DNA of 64,000 nt, taken from contig CADCXC010000044.1 of NCBI GenBank assembly GCA_902806595.1, positions 62,001 to 126,000 on the forward strand, given 5' to 3'. The stretch comes from Pyrenopolyporus hunteri (lineage: Eukaryota; Ascomycota; Sordariomycetes; Xylariales; Hypoxylaceae). The position numbers and the translations under genes were made by a program. Every line of letters starts with the position of its first letter. The first letter of the stretch is position 1. Below the pieces are notes generated by a model. The model was not told the DNA's origin, did no database searches, and worked only from the letters and a program-made list of their open reading frames with translations. Below, piece by piece: positions 1-11,702 of this stretch.

Positions 1-573
1 ACTACGACGTCGTAGCTCTCGTCAAAACTCATGATGTCAGGTACTAAGCGAGTGTCCAAGCCCCGGATTTTTTACAAGCAGGTAGCTAAATAAAGTGTGA
101 ATTGTATACCAGCGGATAAGGATGTCGAAGTCCCTCCGATTAATCCCATGAACGTCCCGCCAGCTCCAACTTTTTACCCCAATCAAGACAGGCGGGGAGG
201 GAGGGGCGCGATGGTAAAGCGGTATTCATGAACCCAAGATGCAGGGACCGAACCTGCACTTAGAACCGTAGGCACCAAATTCAGTCGAACACCTTCGTAC
301 CCGGATACTGATCTACATTATTAAAACACGCCCGTTCTTACAGCTTCAAAATAGTGGCTTGAAATACTTATAGATCGATTTTATGCAGAGCAAACGACAT
401 GATCCAGGATGAAGAGAAGAGTCCTCTGTTAAAAAGCATAGGGCATATCGGCGTCTAACTACAGGTTATCATCTTAAAAGAACCGCCACTTCACGATTAG
501 ATGGCCAGCCTGATAATAGCCACATCGCAAGTAAATGCGCATTAATCTTAGCTAAACCTTTCGGCATAATATC
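1..573. other. Intergenic, 3' flank of the Mtf2-like gene
   Basis: No open reading frame with coding character is visible. The minus strand of about 241-257 contains a 5-bp stem with a seven-base loop resembling a tRNA T-arm (the B-box-like GGTTCGGTCCC). I could not find a matching acceptor stem, D-arm or anticodon arm, so it is not called as a tRNA. The rest holds nothing I can name. Confidence 0.5.
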
Positions 574-2178
574 TTATATCACGTTCTCCTCCCTGGCCGC
601 CAAGTTCGCTGTTCTACGCCATTCCCTAACGCGATCTCGTACGGAGGACTCGTACCCGGGCATGGTCAAGAGCGCCCTTCCAAAGGAACCATATTTTTGA
701 CCCAGCAGGGCTAGTTCCCTCTCGATATGGTTCATGATCGATGCGGTCTGGGCGTCAAAGGATAGCCCACAACGGCGCATCTCATCTAGCAAGGCTAGGA
801 TTGTGGAAAGATCGCCACGACGAGTCCAGTATATCTGGAGGAGTTCGTTATAGAAAGGCGTCGATACGCCGAGGACGTAGGATTCAAGTCCTTGCTTCTT
901 AATCCGGGGTAGCATCGAAAAGGCAAGAGTTGATGGCGTGCGAAATGCAGTATCGAGACGTCGTAGCGCGAGGAGCAGGTATTCCGGATAGAGCGGCCCA
1001 TGTATATAAAGATTTAGCTCCCTAGGAGGTGCGTCGTCTTCAACGGTTGCAGTGTCTGCTTCATCCGAGGTTTTCTTTAGCGCATCGCCAGAGTCGGGGG
1101 CAGCAAGCACGTCTTCAGCAAGCACGTCTTCAGCAAGCACATCTTCAGCAAGCACATCTTCAGCAAGCACATCTTCAGCAAGCACATCTTCAGCAGGTAT
1201 GTCCTCAGCAGATATGTCCCCAGCGGGTATGACCTCGGCGGGCATGTCGTCGGCTGGTATGTCCTCGGCGGTGATATCCTCAGAAGCAATAGCCTCAGCG
1301 GGCACGTCCCCAGCGGCAATGTTCTCAGCGGCAGCGTCCTCGGGATGGCTTTCCATCTCATCCGTAACAGCAATTTTCTTCTTTCTGCCACGCTTTCTGG
1401 GGCCTGCCTTTTGAGGCACGCCACTAACGAGACCAAGGCGAGAGGGCATTGTGAAAACTTCTTTCTCCAAGACATCCCAAAGCTCAAAGTCCGACTTGGC
1501 GGAGGCAATCAGGCCTTCAACGCGCACGCGCTCTGGGTGACGCTTCGCCTCTAGCTCGACGGCACGACTGACAAAGTCGATGGATGATTGCCAATCCTCT
1601 TCTGCGTAGGCATCTTCGCCGGCCGCGAGGGACGCTTCGTCGTAGGCAATATCCTCACCTTGGGAGAGCTTCGAGGTCTGGGGCCGCATGGCTTCGAGCG
1701 CTCTTCTAGCGGCAGCACGTAGCTGAGGGGGAAATCGCAGAACAGCCTTCCGGCGTTCCCGAGCCGAGGCAAGTTCAGGGTGCGGGCGGCTAACGGAAGC
1801 CCGGCGGGTCCGGCCAGCGTCTTGGGCGGCCTGCCGCAGAATAGACATAGTAGGGTTGGCAGCGGCGTTTGCTTTTGAGTCATCCTGGAAGGCGGGCTGA
1901 AGGCCACGAGCTTCTATATCGGCGAAGATGCTTTCGAAAATGCGTCGTTCAGTGGGAGTGATGGTGCTAGCACGAGTGGGCTTTTTCGGGGGTTTATCGT
2001 CTTTATTATTCTCGCTGAATGCGGATTCGAACGCAGCTTCGAATGGTATCTCATCCTTCTTCCTCTGTAACCGTCGAGACGTTATATGCAACGAGCGAAC
2101 AAACGCGACGGTCGTTCGAGGATTCGCTCCGAGGATCGTCCTCGTATGGTAAAGAAAAGGCAACAGAGTCGAGGCCAT
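574..2178 (-). CDS. Mtf2-like mitochondrial protein with internal AEDVL repeats
   Basis: Single-exon protein of 534 residues. The first ~40 residues are rich in Arg, Ser and hydrophobics and lack acidic residues (ending RSLHITSRRLQRKK), as expected of a mitochondrial targeting peptide. A conserved patch TPTERRIFESIFADIEARG lies at about residues 72-90, and a long conserved C-terminal part (about 375-520, starting LNLYIHGPLYPEYLL) resembles the Mtf2/Nam1-like C-terminal domain of filamentous ascomycetes. Yeast Mtf2/Nam1 couples mitochondrial transcription to RNA processing and translation; that role here is by homology only. Residues about 279-359 are a low-complexity acidic insert made of five-residue units (AEDVL, AEDIP, AGDIS), encoded by a 15-bp tandem repeat. 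The ATG at 2176-2178 is the first in frame. The family call is by recognition of the pattern and is moderately firm; the repeat and targeting peptide are seen directly. Confidence 0.72.
   Translation of the reverse strand: MASTLLPFLYHTRTILGANPRTTVAFVRSLHITSRRLQRKKDEIPFEAAFESAFSENNKDDKPPKKPTRASTITPTERRIFESIFADIEARGLQPAFQDDSKANAAANPTMSILRQAAQDAGRTRRASVSRPHPELASARERRKAVLRFPPQLRAAARRALEAMRPQTSKLSQGEDIAYDEASLAAGEDAYAEEDWQSSIDFVSRAVELEAKRHPERVRVEGLIASAKSDFELWDVLEKEVFTMPSRLGLVSGVPQKAGPRKRGRKKKIAVTDEMESHPEDAAAENIAAGDVPAEAIASEDITAEDIPADDMPAEVIPAGDISAEDIPAEDVLAEDVLAEDVLAEDVLAEDVLAEDVLAAPDSGDALKKTSDEADTATVEDDAPPRELNLYIHGPLYPEYLLLALRRLDTAFRTPSTLAFSMLPRIKKQGLESYVLGVSTPFYNELLQIYWTRRGDLSTILALLDEMRRCGLSFDAQTASIMNHIERELALLGQKYGSFGRALLTMPGYESSVRDRVREWRRTANLAAREENVI
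1104..1342 (-). repeat. 15-bp coding minisatellite in the Mtf2-like gene
   Basis: Tandem 15-bp units. The block at about 1104-1194 has about six near-identical units (agcaagcacgtcttc on the plus strand, with one recurrent g/a change) that encode AEDVL on the minus strand. A diverged tail continues to about 1342 and encodes AEDIP, AGDIS and AEAIA variants. The unit is a multiple of three, so copy-number changes keep the frame. Homogeneous units at the C-terminal side and diverged units at the N-terminal side suggest recent expansion at one end. Confidence 0.9.
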
Positions 2179-2677
2179 TCTAGGTGAAGGACGATGCTAT
2201 ACTAAGAGTAAGGGATGTTGGTTGAAGTAGCCATCCGTAGAATATCTCGATCTAATAGGTTATTATGCTGAAGGCGAGGGAAGATTCTGGATATCTTCGA
2301 AAACCTGTGCTGGCGAGAATTGTGAAAATATTTGTTGATGCGACCGCGAGAACTCGACGCAAATTCATTCTTAGCTTCAGCAGATAATGTTATCGATAAA
2401 AATTTGCGTAGGTACCTACATGAATAGTGGTATTATCCAATCAGAGGCCTGATATAGATACCTAAGTACCTACTACGTAGGTACCCCCCAAGACGCAAAG
2501 TGCGAGGTACTGTGAGGGGTATATAGGTACTTAATTCCTTATGTTTTCGAGGGGTTCATACTGAAAACCCATCACCGATATAACGTCAATAATACGTGTA
2601 GGTGTCTACTCCTACCTACAGTACGTCGGATCATCTTTGCGGACTCAAACCTGATATATGCCTTTTATAGTAGGCCA
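2179..2677. other. Intergenic spacer with TACCTA/TAGGTA motifs
   Basis: Promoter side of the Mtf2-like gene and 3' side of the HET gene. No coding sequence. The stretch at about 2409-2535 holds several copies of the palindromic GTAGGTACCTAC-type motif that recurs in other spacers of this window. Confidence 0.6.
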
Positions 2678-4783
2678 CTAAATCAAGCTCAAAGTCTCCG
2701 TAGTGCCATACTCGTCAAGCCATACTCGTAGAGGTTCGGATTCGTCCTCTAATAAGGCATGGTAGACGCCCACTCTCGAGAACACTTGACGTCTCCTGTC
2801 CTCGCGGTGCAAGATGAGAAGAATAATACTTGGGGATCTCCTACCTCGGTCGACACACGCCACCTCAAGCAGATGGATCTTTCGACTCGACCTCCAGGCC
2901 GATGAGAGATAGCTATCGCAATCCATGTAAATGAAGCGACAGTCAATTCTCTTCCCCAAAGGCCGACGGCGAAGCGAATTACAGCGATCGATCCAACACG
3001 AGACTAGCCGGCCACGTAAGGTCAAGGAGCTACTTTCAAGTACTCCGAATGGGTTGTCGTCGAAGTAGCAGCAGTTTACATCTACTATCTCGACAGTAAA
3101 CGTCTTCCCACAGTCTAAGAAAAATGTGGGACGAGAACCCATAGATGCCCAAGACCACGTCGGTGTGGTCGTTGGCTCCGACTGTGAATTGCTCGAGAAG
3201 GGATCATAAAAATATAGTAGATCCTCACGGAAAGACCCTGACCACAACCCAGCCAGGTACCGCTCACCTGGACGAACAGCTTGAAACTGCTTAGCCACGG
3301 CCCCGATGCCAGGGAGCCTATCTTGGGGGTTACTTAGATTCAATGAATTATAATTGGCGACCATATATCTCCACGCAACCCGAGGGTCGAAGTCCGGGTA
3401 GTACGTATTGGTTGTTCCGTAAAGCCCCGTGGCGCCGCCAGCTCTATCAGAGGCTCCACGATGGTTTTGACATTGATTAGGGATATCATAGCCTAGTAGA
3501 CTCTGGTCAGGAGACTCCTTGGCGCGGTTGACAGCAACATTAAAAAACCACCTTTTGCGGAATTTGTCTAATGCAGGGCTTCGAGGAGCCTGAAGTTGAT
3601 ATTCCGTAAGACCACACTCGCAGGCGGCAGAGCAGAAACATTCAAAAACCAACTCAGACTCAGTAAAATACAGAACCCTTGTCGATATCAATCGCTCTTG
3701 ATAAGCCCAAGCCCGGGTGAATAAAGGCGCTCGCGGGTCCGCTTGCCACTCAAAAAAGGGACGATGGGACCGCCGCATATAAAGGGGCCAGCGCTGGTCT
3801 TTTAAGCATAACTCAGCCAAGAGTATCGCATCGAGGCTGTTGGTTGTAGAAAACAAACCAGAGCCGCTGTCACTTCCCCAGACAGCCGCTAGAGTCGCGT
3901 AAGCATATTTGTAGACGTGGAACATTCGTCCCGACTCCCGTGCCCAATCATCCGCGTCGCCTTGCATTATACAAATGCAATCAATCCACAGGTATTTGAT
4001 ACCCAGCTTACGTGTAAAGACAACTGCGTCCCGGAAAGTCTTGGGCAGCGTAGACCAAGGTATACGCTTCTTGCGGTCAAGGTAGGTCGAACGTGTCGTT
4101 TGACAGGAGGGTACGCACCGTCCCCAGCAGTAGCTAAGGGCTACATACCGCGAGTCGCTAAGCACGTTATCAGCGAGCAACACGTCTCCGTCAAGGCCAC
4201 TCGGGTCGATATCAATGAGTCGCGTGGGAACGAAGGAACCCCCTATTGTTTGGGATCGCCAGCAATCTTGGTGCGATTCGATTTGCTCCCGCGCCCAGAA
4301 GATCGAGGCTTCCATCGTGGGTTTACTATGCGCTATCGGCTGCTTTCGTATGCCGCAGAGTGCTTCGACTTCGCAAAATTCCGTTGAAGTGAACAAACTC
4401 AGTTTCTCATAGCGGCTGCCTATAATCTCATTCCATATACAAGAGGTGAAATCGCAATCCTGATATCGATGAGTCTCCGTACCACGGAGATGGAAGTGCT
4501 CAAGAATTAGGACTAAGATCTTGCAGCGAGCGCAACTGTCCTCACCGAATTCCGAGGGATCTCCCCGCGCAGCATCCAACACCACGCGACGCGTCCAATG
4601 GAGGATGGAAGAGGGATTGCCATCCCAACGACAAGTATCACAGGCACGATCTTCGAATAACCTAGAAGATTCAGATCCGAGAGGGTTGCATTGTACGGGA
4701 GCCCGTCGTGGAGGTAAAGAAATACGGGGAACGAGGGGATGTGGCGCCTGCTCTCCGTTAGGGGGTGAGAGCTGTTTCTCCAT
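2678..4783 (-). CDS. HET-domain (heterokaryon incompatibility) protein
   Basis: Single-exon protein of 701 residues. The diagnostic HET block is clear: YVALSYCWG, then a variable stretch, then IPWSTLPKTFRDAVVFTRKLG, KYLWIDCICI and DDWARESGRMFHVYKYAYAT. It is followed by the usual downstream RAWAYQERLISTRVLYFT segment. HET proteins of filamentous ascomycetes trigger cell death after fusion of incompatible hyphae or act in other recognition responses; the partner of this one cannot be told. The N-terminal ~150 residues carry a Cys-rich region (CDTCRW, CARCKIL), common in this class. No NACHT, WD or other second domain is visible. The frame is open from the ATG at 4781-4783 to the stop, so the gene looks intact although it lies only 0.5 kb from the RIP-mutated block. 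Confidence 0.9.
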   Translation of the reverse strand: MEKQLSPPNGEQAPHPLVPRISLPPRRAPVQCNPLGSESSRLFEDRACDTCRWDGNPSSILHWTRRVVLDAARGDPSEFGEDSCARCKILVLILEHFHLRGTETHRYQDCDFTSCIWNEIIGSRYEKLSLFTSTEFCEVEALCGIRKQPIAHSKPTMEASIFWAREQIESHQDCWRSQTIGGSFVPTRLIDIDPSGLDGDVLLADNVLSDSRYVALSYCWGRCVPSCQTTRSTYLDRKKRIPWSTLPKTFRDAVVFTRKLGIKYLWIDCICIMQGDADDWARESGRMFHVYKYAYATLAAVWGSDSGSGLFSTTNSLDAILLAELCLKDQRWPLYMRRSHRPFFEWQADPRAPLFTRAWAYQERLISTRVLYFTESELVFECFCSAACECGLTEYQLQAPRSPALDKFRKRWFFNVAVNRAKESPDQSLLGYDIPNQCQNHRGASDRAGGATGLYGTTNTYYPDFDPRVAWRYMVANYNSLNLSNPQDRLPGIGAVAKQFQAVRPGERYLAGLWSGSFREDLLYFYDPFSSNSQSEPTTTPTWSWASMGSRPTFFLDCGKTFTVEIVDVNCCYFDDNPFGVLESSSLTLRGRLVSCWIDRCNSLRRRPLGKRIDCRFIYMDCDSYLSSAWRSSRKIHLLEVACVDRGRRSPSIILLILHREDRRRQVFSRVGVYHALLEDESEPLRVWLDEYGTTETLSLI

Positions 4784-5268
4784 GTTGCAGGCGTATTCCG
4801 TATGGAGCGGGTGTGAATGCTAGAGCTACCGAGTTCAATATCGCCTACGTCTTGCGGCTCAGAAGCGAAAAGACACTTAGATCCACGGTGTAGGTAGGTA
4901 CCTAGATATCCATCTTCCCTATATAGATAGTAGATAGGTACCTAGGCATCTAAGGTAAGACGGAGAGGTACATGGCGGCGAATTGTATGGATGTTTTCTC
5001 ATACCTTTATACGGATTTGTAGCTTGAGTTTAAGAGAATCAAGATGGAGAACTGAATTGGAATTGTACAGCCTTCAGTACTTACCAGCCCTACTAACCTA
5101 CCTAGGTACCTAGGTAGGTACCTACCCATGCAGGTCACCGCTAGGCAGCCGAGGTGACCCCAAGCTTCCTGCCCCTCTCCCCTGGTAGGTACCTACATAC
5201 AGGTAGGTAGGTACTATTATATAATTCGAGATACAAGGCGTACGCGACGGTGCACGACTTCGCGCCGG
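4784..5268. other. Spacer between the HET gene and the AT-rich block
   Basis: Presumed promoter of the HET gene. It contains dense palindromic TACCTAGGTA motifs at about 4890-4947 and 5098-5213 and no coding frame. Composition is normal up to about 5330, then collapses to AT within the left terminal inverted repeat. Confidence 0.6.
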
Positions 5269-5276
5269 CCGCGTCT

Positions 5277-5390
5277 ACACCGGACCGTAAGAAGATTTTC
5301 CGCTAAACCGTCAAATTAAAAAATTTCCAGATGTTAAATCTATTTTTTAATTATAATCACGTAAAAACTATAAAAGGCTATAAAATATAT
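5277..5390 (+). repeat. Left terminal inverted repeat of the 27.85-kb insertion
   Basis: Aligns without gaps over its first 59 bases to the reverse complement of 33070-33128 (about 46 of 59 identical). It continues over the next ~33 bases, where every difference is a C-to-T or G-to-A change on the left copy (for example TAAATCTAT against CAGACCCAC). The match resumes to ATAAAATAT near 5390. The left copy therefore looks like a RIP-mutated version of the right copy. Confidence 0.8.
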
Positions 5391-5511
5391 ACCATTAAAT
5401 TATATAATTACTTAATTAAATAATAAATTTATAATATAATTAAAAAAAATAATAAATTTATTTTTATAGATTAAATAAAATTATAATAAAAAAATTATCG
5501 TAAATATACGA

Positions 5512-5779
5512 TGTTAAATAGATAAAAAATCGTTAATAAATAACCGAAATAAAATTATACGATCGTATAATAAAAAGTAAAAAAATAAAAAAAATTAATT
5601 AAATTATATATATTTAAAAATTATAAATAAGTTAACTTTATATTAATTAATATTTATATTTTTTTTAAAAATTTATATTTTAAATTTTCGTCGCGTAAAA
5701 CGACGAGGCATTTAATAAAAATATATCCACCGTTATTATCGTTACGATAAATATTTTAATATAAAATTATATTATTATA
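5512..5779 (-). repeat. Solo LTR of the copia family, inverted
   Basis: Reverse-complement match to the LTRs of the full-length element at 11703-18073, including the conserved AACGACGAGGCATTTAATAAA and CCGTTATTATCGTTACG segments. Length is 268 bp. It starts TG and ends TA (CA before RIP). The flanking pentamers are tacga (5507-5511) and tataa (5780-5784), which differ only by C/T and G/A transitions, as expected for a RIP-altered target-site duplication. Confidence 0.75.
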
Positions 5780-5871
5780 TATAATTTTTAAAAAATAATA
5801 AATTATCGATAATATAATACGAAATAATTTTATTACTTTATTTTAATATATATAAATTTCGTAATTTTTTT

Positions 5872-6150
5872 TTATTATAATTCGATATAATTAATTTAAT
5901 TTTATTAAATAATTAATATTAAAACTTTAACCAATTACGTAATTAAAATTTATATATAAAACCGCGATTTAATTTTAATATAATACGTAATATTAAAAAT
6001 TAAAAATTAAATTTCGTTAATATTATAAAAAAAAAAAAAAAAAAAATTAAATTACGATTTTATATATAAATTTTAACGACGTAATTAATTAAAACTTCGA
6101 TATTTATTATTTAATAAGGTTAATTTAACCGCATTAAACCGTAATAATTT
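5872..6150. repeat. Two inverted copies of the ~190-bp dispersed repeat
   Basis: Bases 5872-5965 are a truncated copy in one orientation (…TATATAAAACCGCG…). Bases 5962-6150 are a fuller copy in the opposite orientation with the diagnostic long A-run at 6030-6050 followed by ATTAAATTACGATTTTATA. Together they form an imperfect palindrome of about 280 bp. The same unit recurs near 9350, 21541, 31527, 32605 and 32845. Confidence 0.65.
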
Positions 6151-7529
6151 AAAAATTTATATATTTCGTTATATTTTTAATCGAATTATTTTAACTTTTA
6201 AAATTTTATAATATATAATAAAAATTTTAATATTACGAAATAAATAAATAATAAATAAATATAAATAAAAGTATAATAAAGTAAATAATTATTTAAATAT
6301 ATTATATATATAATAATATTTACATATAATATTAAATATTAATAATTAACTTTTCACGTTTAAATTTTTAAATTTAATTAATTATATCGAATAATTAAAT
6401 TTTAATATTTTTAATTATTTTAAAAGTAAAAGTTAAAGTTAATATCGATTTTTTAATTTAAATAAATATTAAAAACGATTTAAAAATAATTTTAAATACG
6501 CTATTTATTTATACGCGTTTTTTTACGTTTATAATAATTAAATTAATTATTTAATATATATTAATAAAATAATATATATTACATCGATAAAAATATTTAT
6601 TATTATTATTATTATAATAACATTCGATATAAATATCGTAAAAATAATTAAATAAAACGATATAATATTAAAAAAAATTTTAATTTATTTTATAGTTTAT
6701 ATAAATATATTTTAAAGGTAAAATAATGTTAACAATTATTACGTAAGCGATTATAAATAATTAAAAATCGTATTCGATAATAAAAATATATATAGGTTAA
6801 TTTATTTTCGAAATTATTAATTAATAATTAAAATTATATTAATTTTAACTTTCGATATCGATAACTTCGATTATAATTATAATTATTAAAAATAATAATT
6901 TATTTTAATTTAAATTAATAATAAATATTATTAATTAATTAAAAAAATAAAAAAACGTAAAATTAATTTTATTTATTAATTTCGAATCATTTTTATTACC
7001 GGTTTATTTATAAAGGTTTTTTTAACTTTCGTTAAAATTTAAATAATATAATCAATCGAAGTAATATTATCGATTATTTTCGATTATTTATTATTATTGT
7101 TAATATAATAAATAATCGATTATATAAATTTTAAAAAAAAAATTTTTTTTTTTTTTAAATTTTAATTAAAAAATTTCATTTAATTTTAATTAAAACTTTA
7201 TTTAATATTAATAAAGTTAATTACCTTTAATTTAATTATTATAGGGATGGTAAATTAATCGTTTTATTTAGAAATAATAATATTAATATATTATCGTTAA
7301 AAATAAATATTTTACGATAAATTTATTTATTATTTATTTAATTTATTCGAAAATATTTTAAAAGTAAATATAATAAAATTTTTAAATTTTATTAATTTAA
7401 TTTAATATAATAATATTAAAAAATATATAATATATTTAATTAAAATTTCGAAATATAAAAATTAAATATTTAAAATTATAAAATAAAATTAATACGTAAA
7501 TATTTTAAAGAAAATAAAATATAAAAAAG

Positions 7530-7605
7530 TTATTATAAAAAATATAAATTATTATAAAAAACGTAAATTTTTATAAAAAATATAAGTTCGTATAAAAAAA
7601 TATTA
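7530..7605. repeat. 19-bp tandem repeat
   Basis: Four consecutive 19-bp units starting at 7530, 7549, 7568 and 7587, of the form ttattataaaaaatataaa with a few changes. It lies inside the AT-rich block; no function is evident. Confidence 0.6.
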
Positions 7606-9349
7606 TAAAAAATACATTTATTTATATTTTAAAATATATTAATAAATAAATTTCGAATAAACTTTTATTAATATTAATTAAATTATTATTTTTAAGATAT
7701 TTTAAAAGGAAAAATTATTAAATATAACTTATTTTTAAATTATAAAAAAATAAAATTAAAAAATTTATTAATTTAAATAATAATTATAATTAATAAATTT
7801 TAACATTATTTTTTAACTATTTAATAAATATTTAAATATTTATCGATTTATTTTATAAATATTTATATTTATATATTAATTTATTTAAAGTAAATATTTA
7901 AATATTTATTAATTATATTTAATTTAATTATATATTTTAACGAAAAATTTTAAATTATTAATTATTTACTTATTTTAACATTTAACGTAATATTAAATAA
8001 ATACGGAAAAATAAGGATAAAAATAATCGAAAATAAAAAAATTACGGTTAAAAATATTATAAATTTAATATAAAAAAAGAAATTAATAAAATTTTTAAAT
8101 ATATTATAAATTATATTATAATATTTACGAAATGGTAATTTTATTTAAATTATATAAATAATAATATAAATGAAAATAATATTATTTTTAAAAGATATTA
8201 TTTTAATAAAAATTATCGTTTAAGTAAAAAATTAATTTAATTGGTTTATAAATTTTAAACGGTATTAATAATATTATTTTATATAATAATTTTATAATAG
8301 TTTAATTATATTTTTAATTAATTATTCGTTTAAATATTATATAATATAAATAATATTTAATAAAAAAATATATACGTTTAATAATATATAATAATTTAAA
8401 CGTATATATAAACCCTTCGAAAAAATAAAAAAAAATAATAAAAAAAAAAAACGAAGCGTTTATTTCATTTTAATATAAAATAACTTATCGATAATTATTT
8501 TATTATAATTTTAATAATATAAATATTAATATTATTACGTTTTTATATTGTTTATTATTATTAATTTTTTTTTAAATTTAAATAATTTTTTTATATAATA
8601 ATTAAATTAAAAAATTTATCGTATTTATTAAATTTAATTTATAATTAACGTCTTTTTATCGGTTAACCCTACCCGTAAAAATATACCATTTAAATTTATC
8701 CGTTAATAAAATTTAACCTACTTTTACTTTCGAATAATTTAAGTATTTATTTTTTTTTAAAAATATTACTTTTGCGTTATTTACCGTAAAAAACACGAAA
8801 AATAACGAAAAGATAATAAATAATATATTCGTAAATTTAATTATTAATAATATAATAATAGATAGCGAAAAATTAAATAAAAAAAACGATATAATTAACC
8901 CGTTTTTTTTTAAATTAATAAACGATTTTAATAAAATATATTATTTTTTAAATTTTTAAATTAAAATAATAATAATTAAATAATTTACTTTAAAAACATA
9001 TTTAATTAATTGTATTAAATATACGTTAAAATATTCGTTTTAAAACTACTTATTTTTTATTAATTAAAAATAATATTATTTCGATTTATATTAATATTAA
9101 AATTATTTTATTTCGTTTATTTTTTTCGATAACGTTAATAATAAATCGAAATCCTCGAACAATACCCTTCGATATCGAATAAAAAAATTATTAATATATT
9201 ATTAAATAATAACATTTTAAATATATTTTTTTTATTTATATTTAATTAAAATATATCGAAAAATTGTTATTTTATAATAAATAAATAATTAAAATAATAT
9301 TAATAAAAATAAAAATAAACGTAACCTTTATTAACGTAACATTACGATT

Positions 9350-9525
9350 ATTATAATTCGATGCAATTAATTTAACCTTTTTAAATAATCGATATTAAAA
9401 TTTCAGTCGGGTGTATTATTAAAACTTATATATAAAATCGCGGTTTAATTTTTTTTTTTTTTTTTTTTTATAATATTAATAAAATTTAATTTTTAATTTT
9501 TAATATTACGAATCGTATTAATAAT
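9350..9525. repeat. ~190-bp dispersed repeat, T-run orientation
   Basis: One copy of the dispersed unit. It starts TTATAATTCGATGCAATTAA, has the TATA-like core TATATATAAAATCGCGG and a run of about 20 T, then TAATATTAATAAAATTTAA. It is inverted relative to the copy at 5962-6150. The TATA-like core is the main hint that this is an LTR or other promoter-bearing element; no partner LTR or coding relic was found. Confidence 0.65.
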
Positions 9526-11702
9526 CTTTTACTTTATAAATTGATATCGTTTATTTAAAATATTTCGATATCGAAAATAAAATTAATAATTAAATCGTTT
9601 AATTTTATTAATAATAAATATATTTTATTTTATTTTAAAAAAATAATTAATAATTATAATATATATAAAAATAAATATTAAATATTTAAAATTTTTTACA
9701 TTAACGTTATATTTAAAATAAAACTAATATTTAATTTTTCGATTAATTTCGAATAATTTTTAAAAAATAAATATAATATATAAAAAACTTTAAACGCCAT
9801 TAAATTTATATAATTATATCGATTTTTTTTCCCTTTAATAAATAATTAAATTATTAACGTTTAACTTTTAATATTTAACATATATAAACATTTTAATAAA
9901 AAATTTAATAATATATCGATATTAATTTTTTATAATAATTTTTTTTAAATTATATTACGAAAAATTATCGCTTCGTTTTAAAAAATCGTAAATTAAAAAT
10001 ATACGATAAAACTATTAAATTTAATATTAATAAATGGTGTTTAAATATACGATTAATTTAAATTATTAAACCGTCGATTAATAAATTTTATACTTTTAAA
10101 TAATAAAAAAAAATAATAAAAATAATAAAAAAAATAACATATAATTATTATATAATATTATAAATAAAATCCTTTTTAAATTTAATAAAAAAAATAATTA
10201 TAATCGAATATATATTAATTTATAAATAAAAATAAATCGTCGAAATAAATATAAATATATAATTAATAAATTATTTTACTATATTATTAATTATATATTT
10301 ATATTTAACGATTTATTTTTATTTATAAATACCTTTTATTATTTTTTTTTATTTTCATTTAAAATTATCTTATATAATTAAAATAAAATAAATATTATCG
10401 ATATATTATTATTTAATATTTAACTTTAAATAATAAAATTTACCGTTTTAATCGAACTTTTAAAAAATCGAATTTTTATTTTTTTATCCTTTCGATTAAC
10501 ACGTTTATTTTATTATTTAATCCGTTAAAATACGAATTATTTAATAAAATATCGAATATTAAAAAAAAATTCGTACGTAATATCGACATTAAAATTAATA
10601 ACGACGTTAATAATAAAAAAATAAAATATATATACACGTATATATATTCGATAAAATAAATAATAAAATAATTAACGCGATTATTAAATTTAAAAATAAA
10701 CGATAAAAATACTTTTTAATTAACGCTAAATTTAAATAAACGAAAATAAATAATCGTTTACGAAAATTTCATTAATTTTAATCATTAAATTTAAATTTAT
10801 TCGATCGTTAACTTTTTACATTAAATATAAAATATTCATTTTTTATTCGATATAATTTTTTACGTTTTTTTTCGTTTAAACGAACTTTTAATACGATTTT
10901 TTCGATATTCGTAAACACGATTTTAAATAAAATTTACGTACGATTTAATTAAATTATTTCGAAAACGAAGCGGTAAAAATTAAACATTTTTTATATTTTT
11001 AATAATTTAAAAATATTTCTTTAATTAACTTCGTTAATAAAAAAAATTAATAATATCGAAAAAAATAACCGTTAAATATTATAACCTTTTTTTTTTTCTT
11101 TTTTTTTATAATTAAAAAAATATTTATTTTTTTTAATAATTATTTTTATTTATTATAATATAACCGTTTAATTTTATAAATTTATAACTTAATAAATTAT
11201 AAACGATATAACGAAAATTAAATAAAATTCGTAAATAATAATAAAATTATTATATAAATATAATATAATAATTATTTTATTAACTTATAAAAATAATTTA
11301 TTCGAATTTATAAAAAAACTTAAATACGTATAAATATCGTAATTAAAAATTTCGCATATATATTTTAAATTTTATATAATAAAAATTATAATAATATTTA
11401 AATTATATTATAATATTATACATTAATATTTATACCTTTAAAATAAATCGTTTAAATTTATTATATTTTAATAAATAAATTAATATATTATATTTATATA
11501 TTTTTAAAATTAAAATAATTTTTATAATAAAAATAAATAAAAAAAATTTTAATTATATATATATTATATTTTATTAATTTAAATATATTATATTTAAAAT
11601 TTTATAATAATTTATTTTTTTAATTTAATATATTTATTAATAAAATTTATAATATTTTTTTATATTAAATTATATATTATATATTATTTATAACTACGAA
11701 AT

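Noticed and set aside
225..300. tRNA gene on the minus strand around the GGTTCGGTCCC T-arm-like sequence
   Set aside because: Only the T-arm can be drawn; no complementary acceptor stem, D-arm or anticodon stem was found within 90 bases.
1052..1508. Long frames on both strands across the 15-bp repeat (SSAST and LLKMC repeats)
   Set aside because: Shadows of the minus-strand minisatellite; any 15-bp tandem without stops is open in several frames.
5962..9525. A 3.6-kb DNA transposon using the ~190-bp repeats at 5962 and 9350 as its TIRs
   Set aside because: The same repeat occurs singly and in inward- and outward-facing pairs elsewhere (21541, 31527, 32605/32845), and no consistent end or duplication was found.
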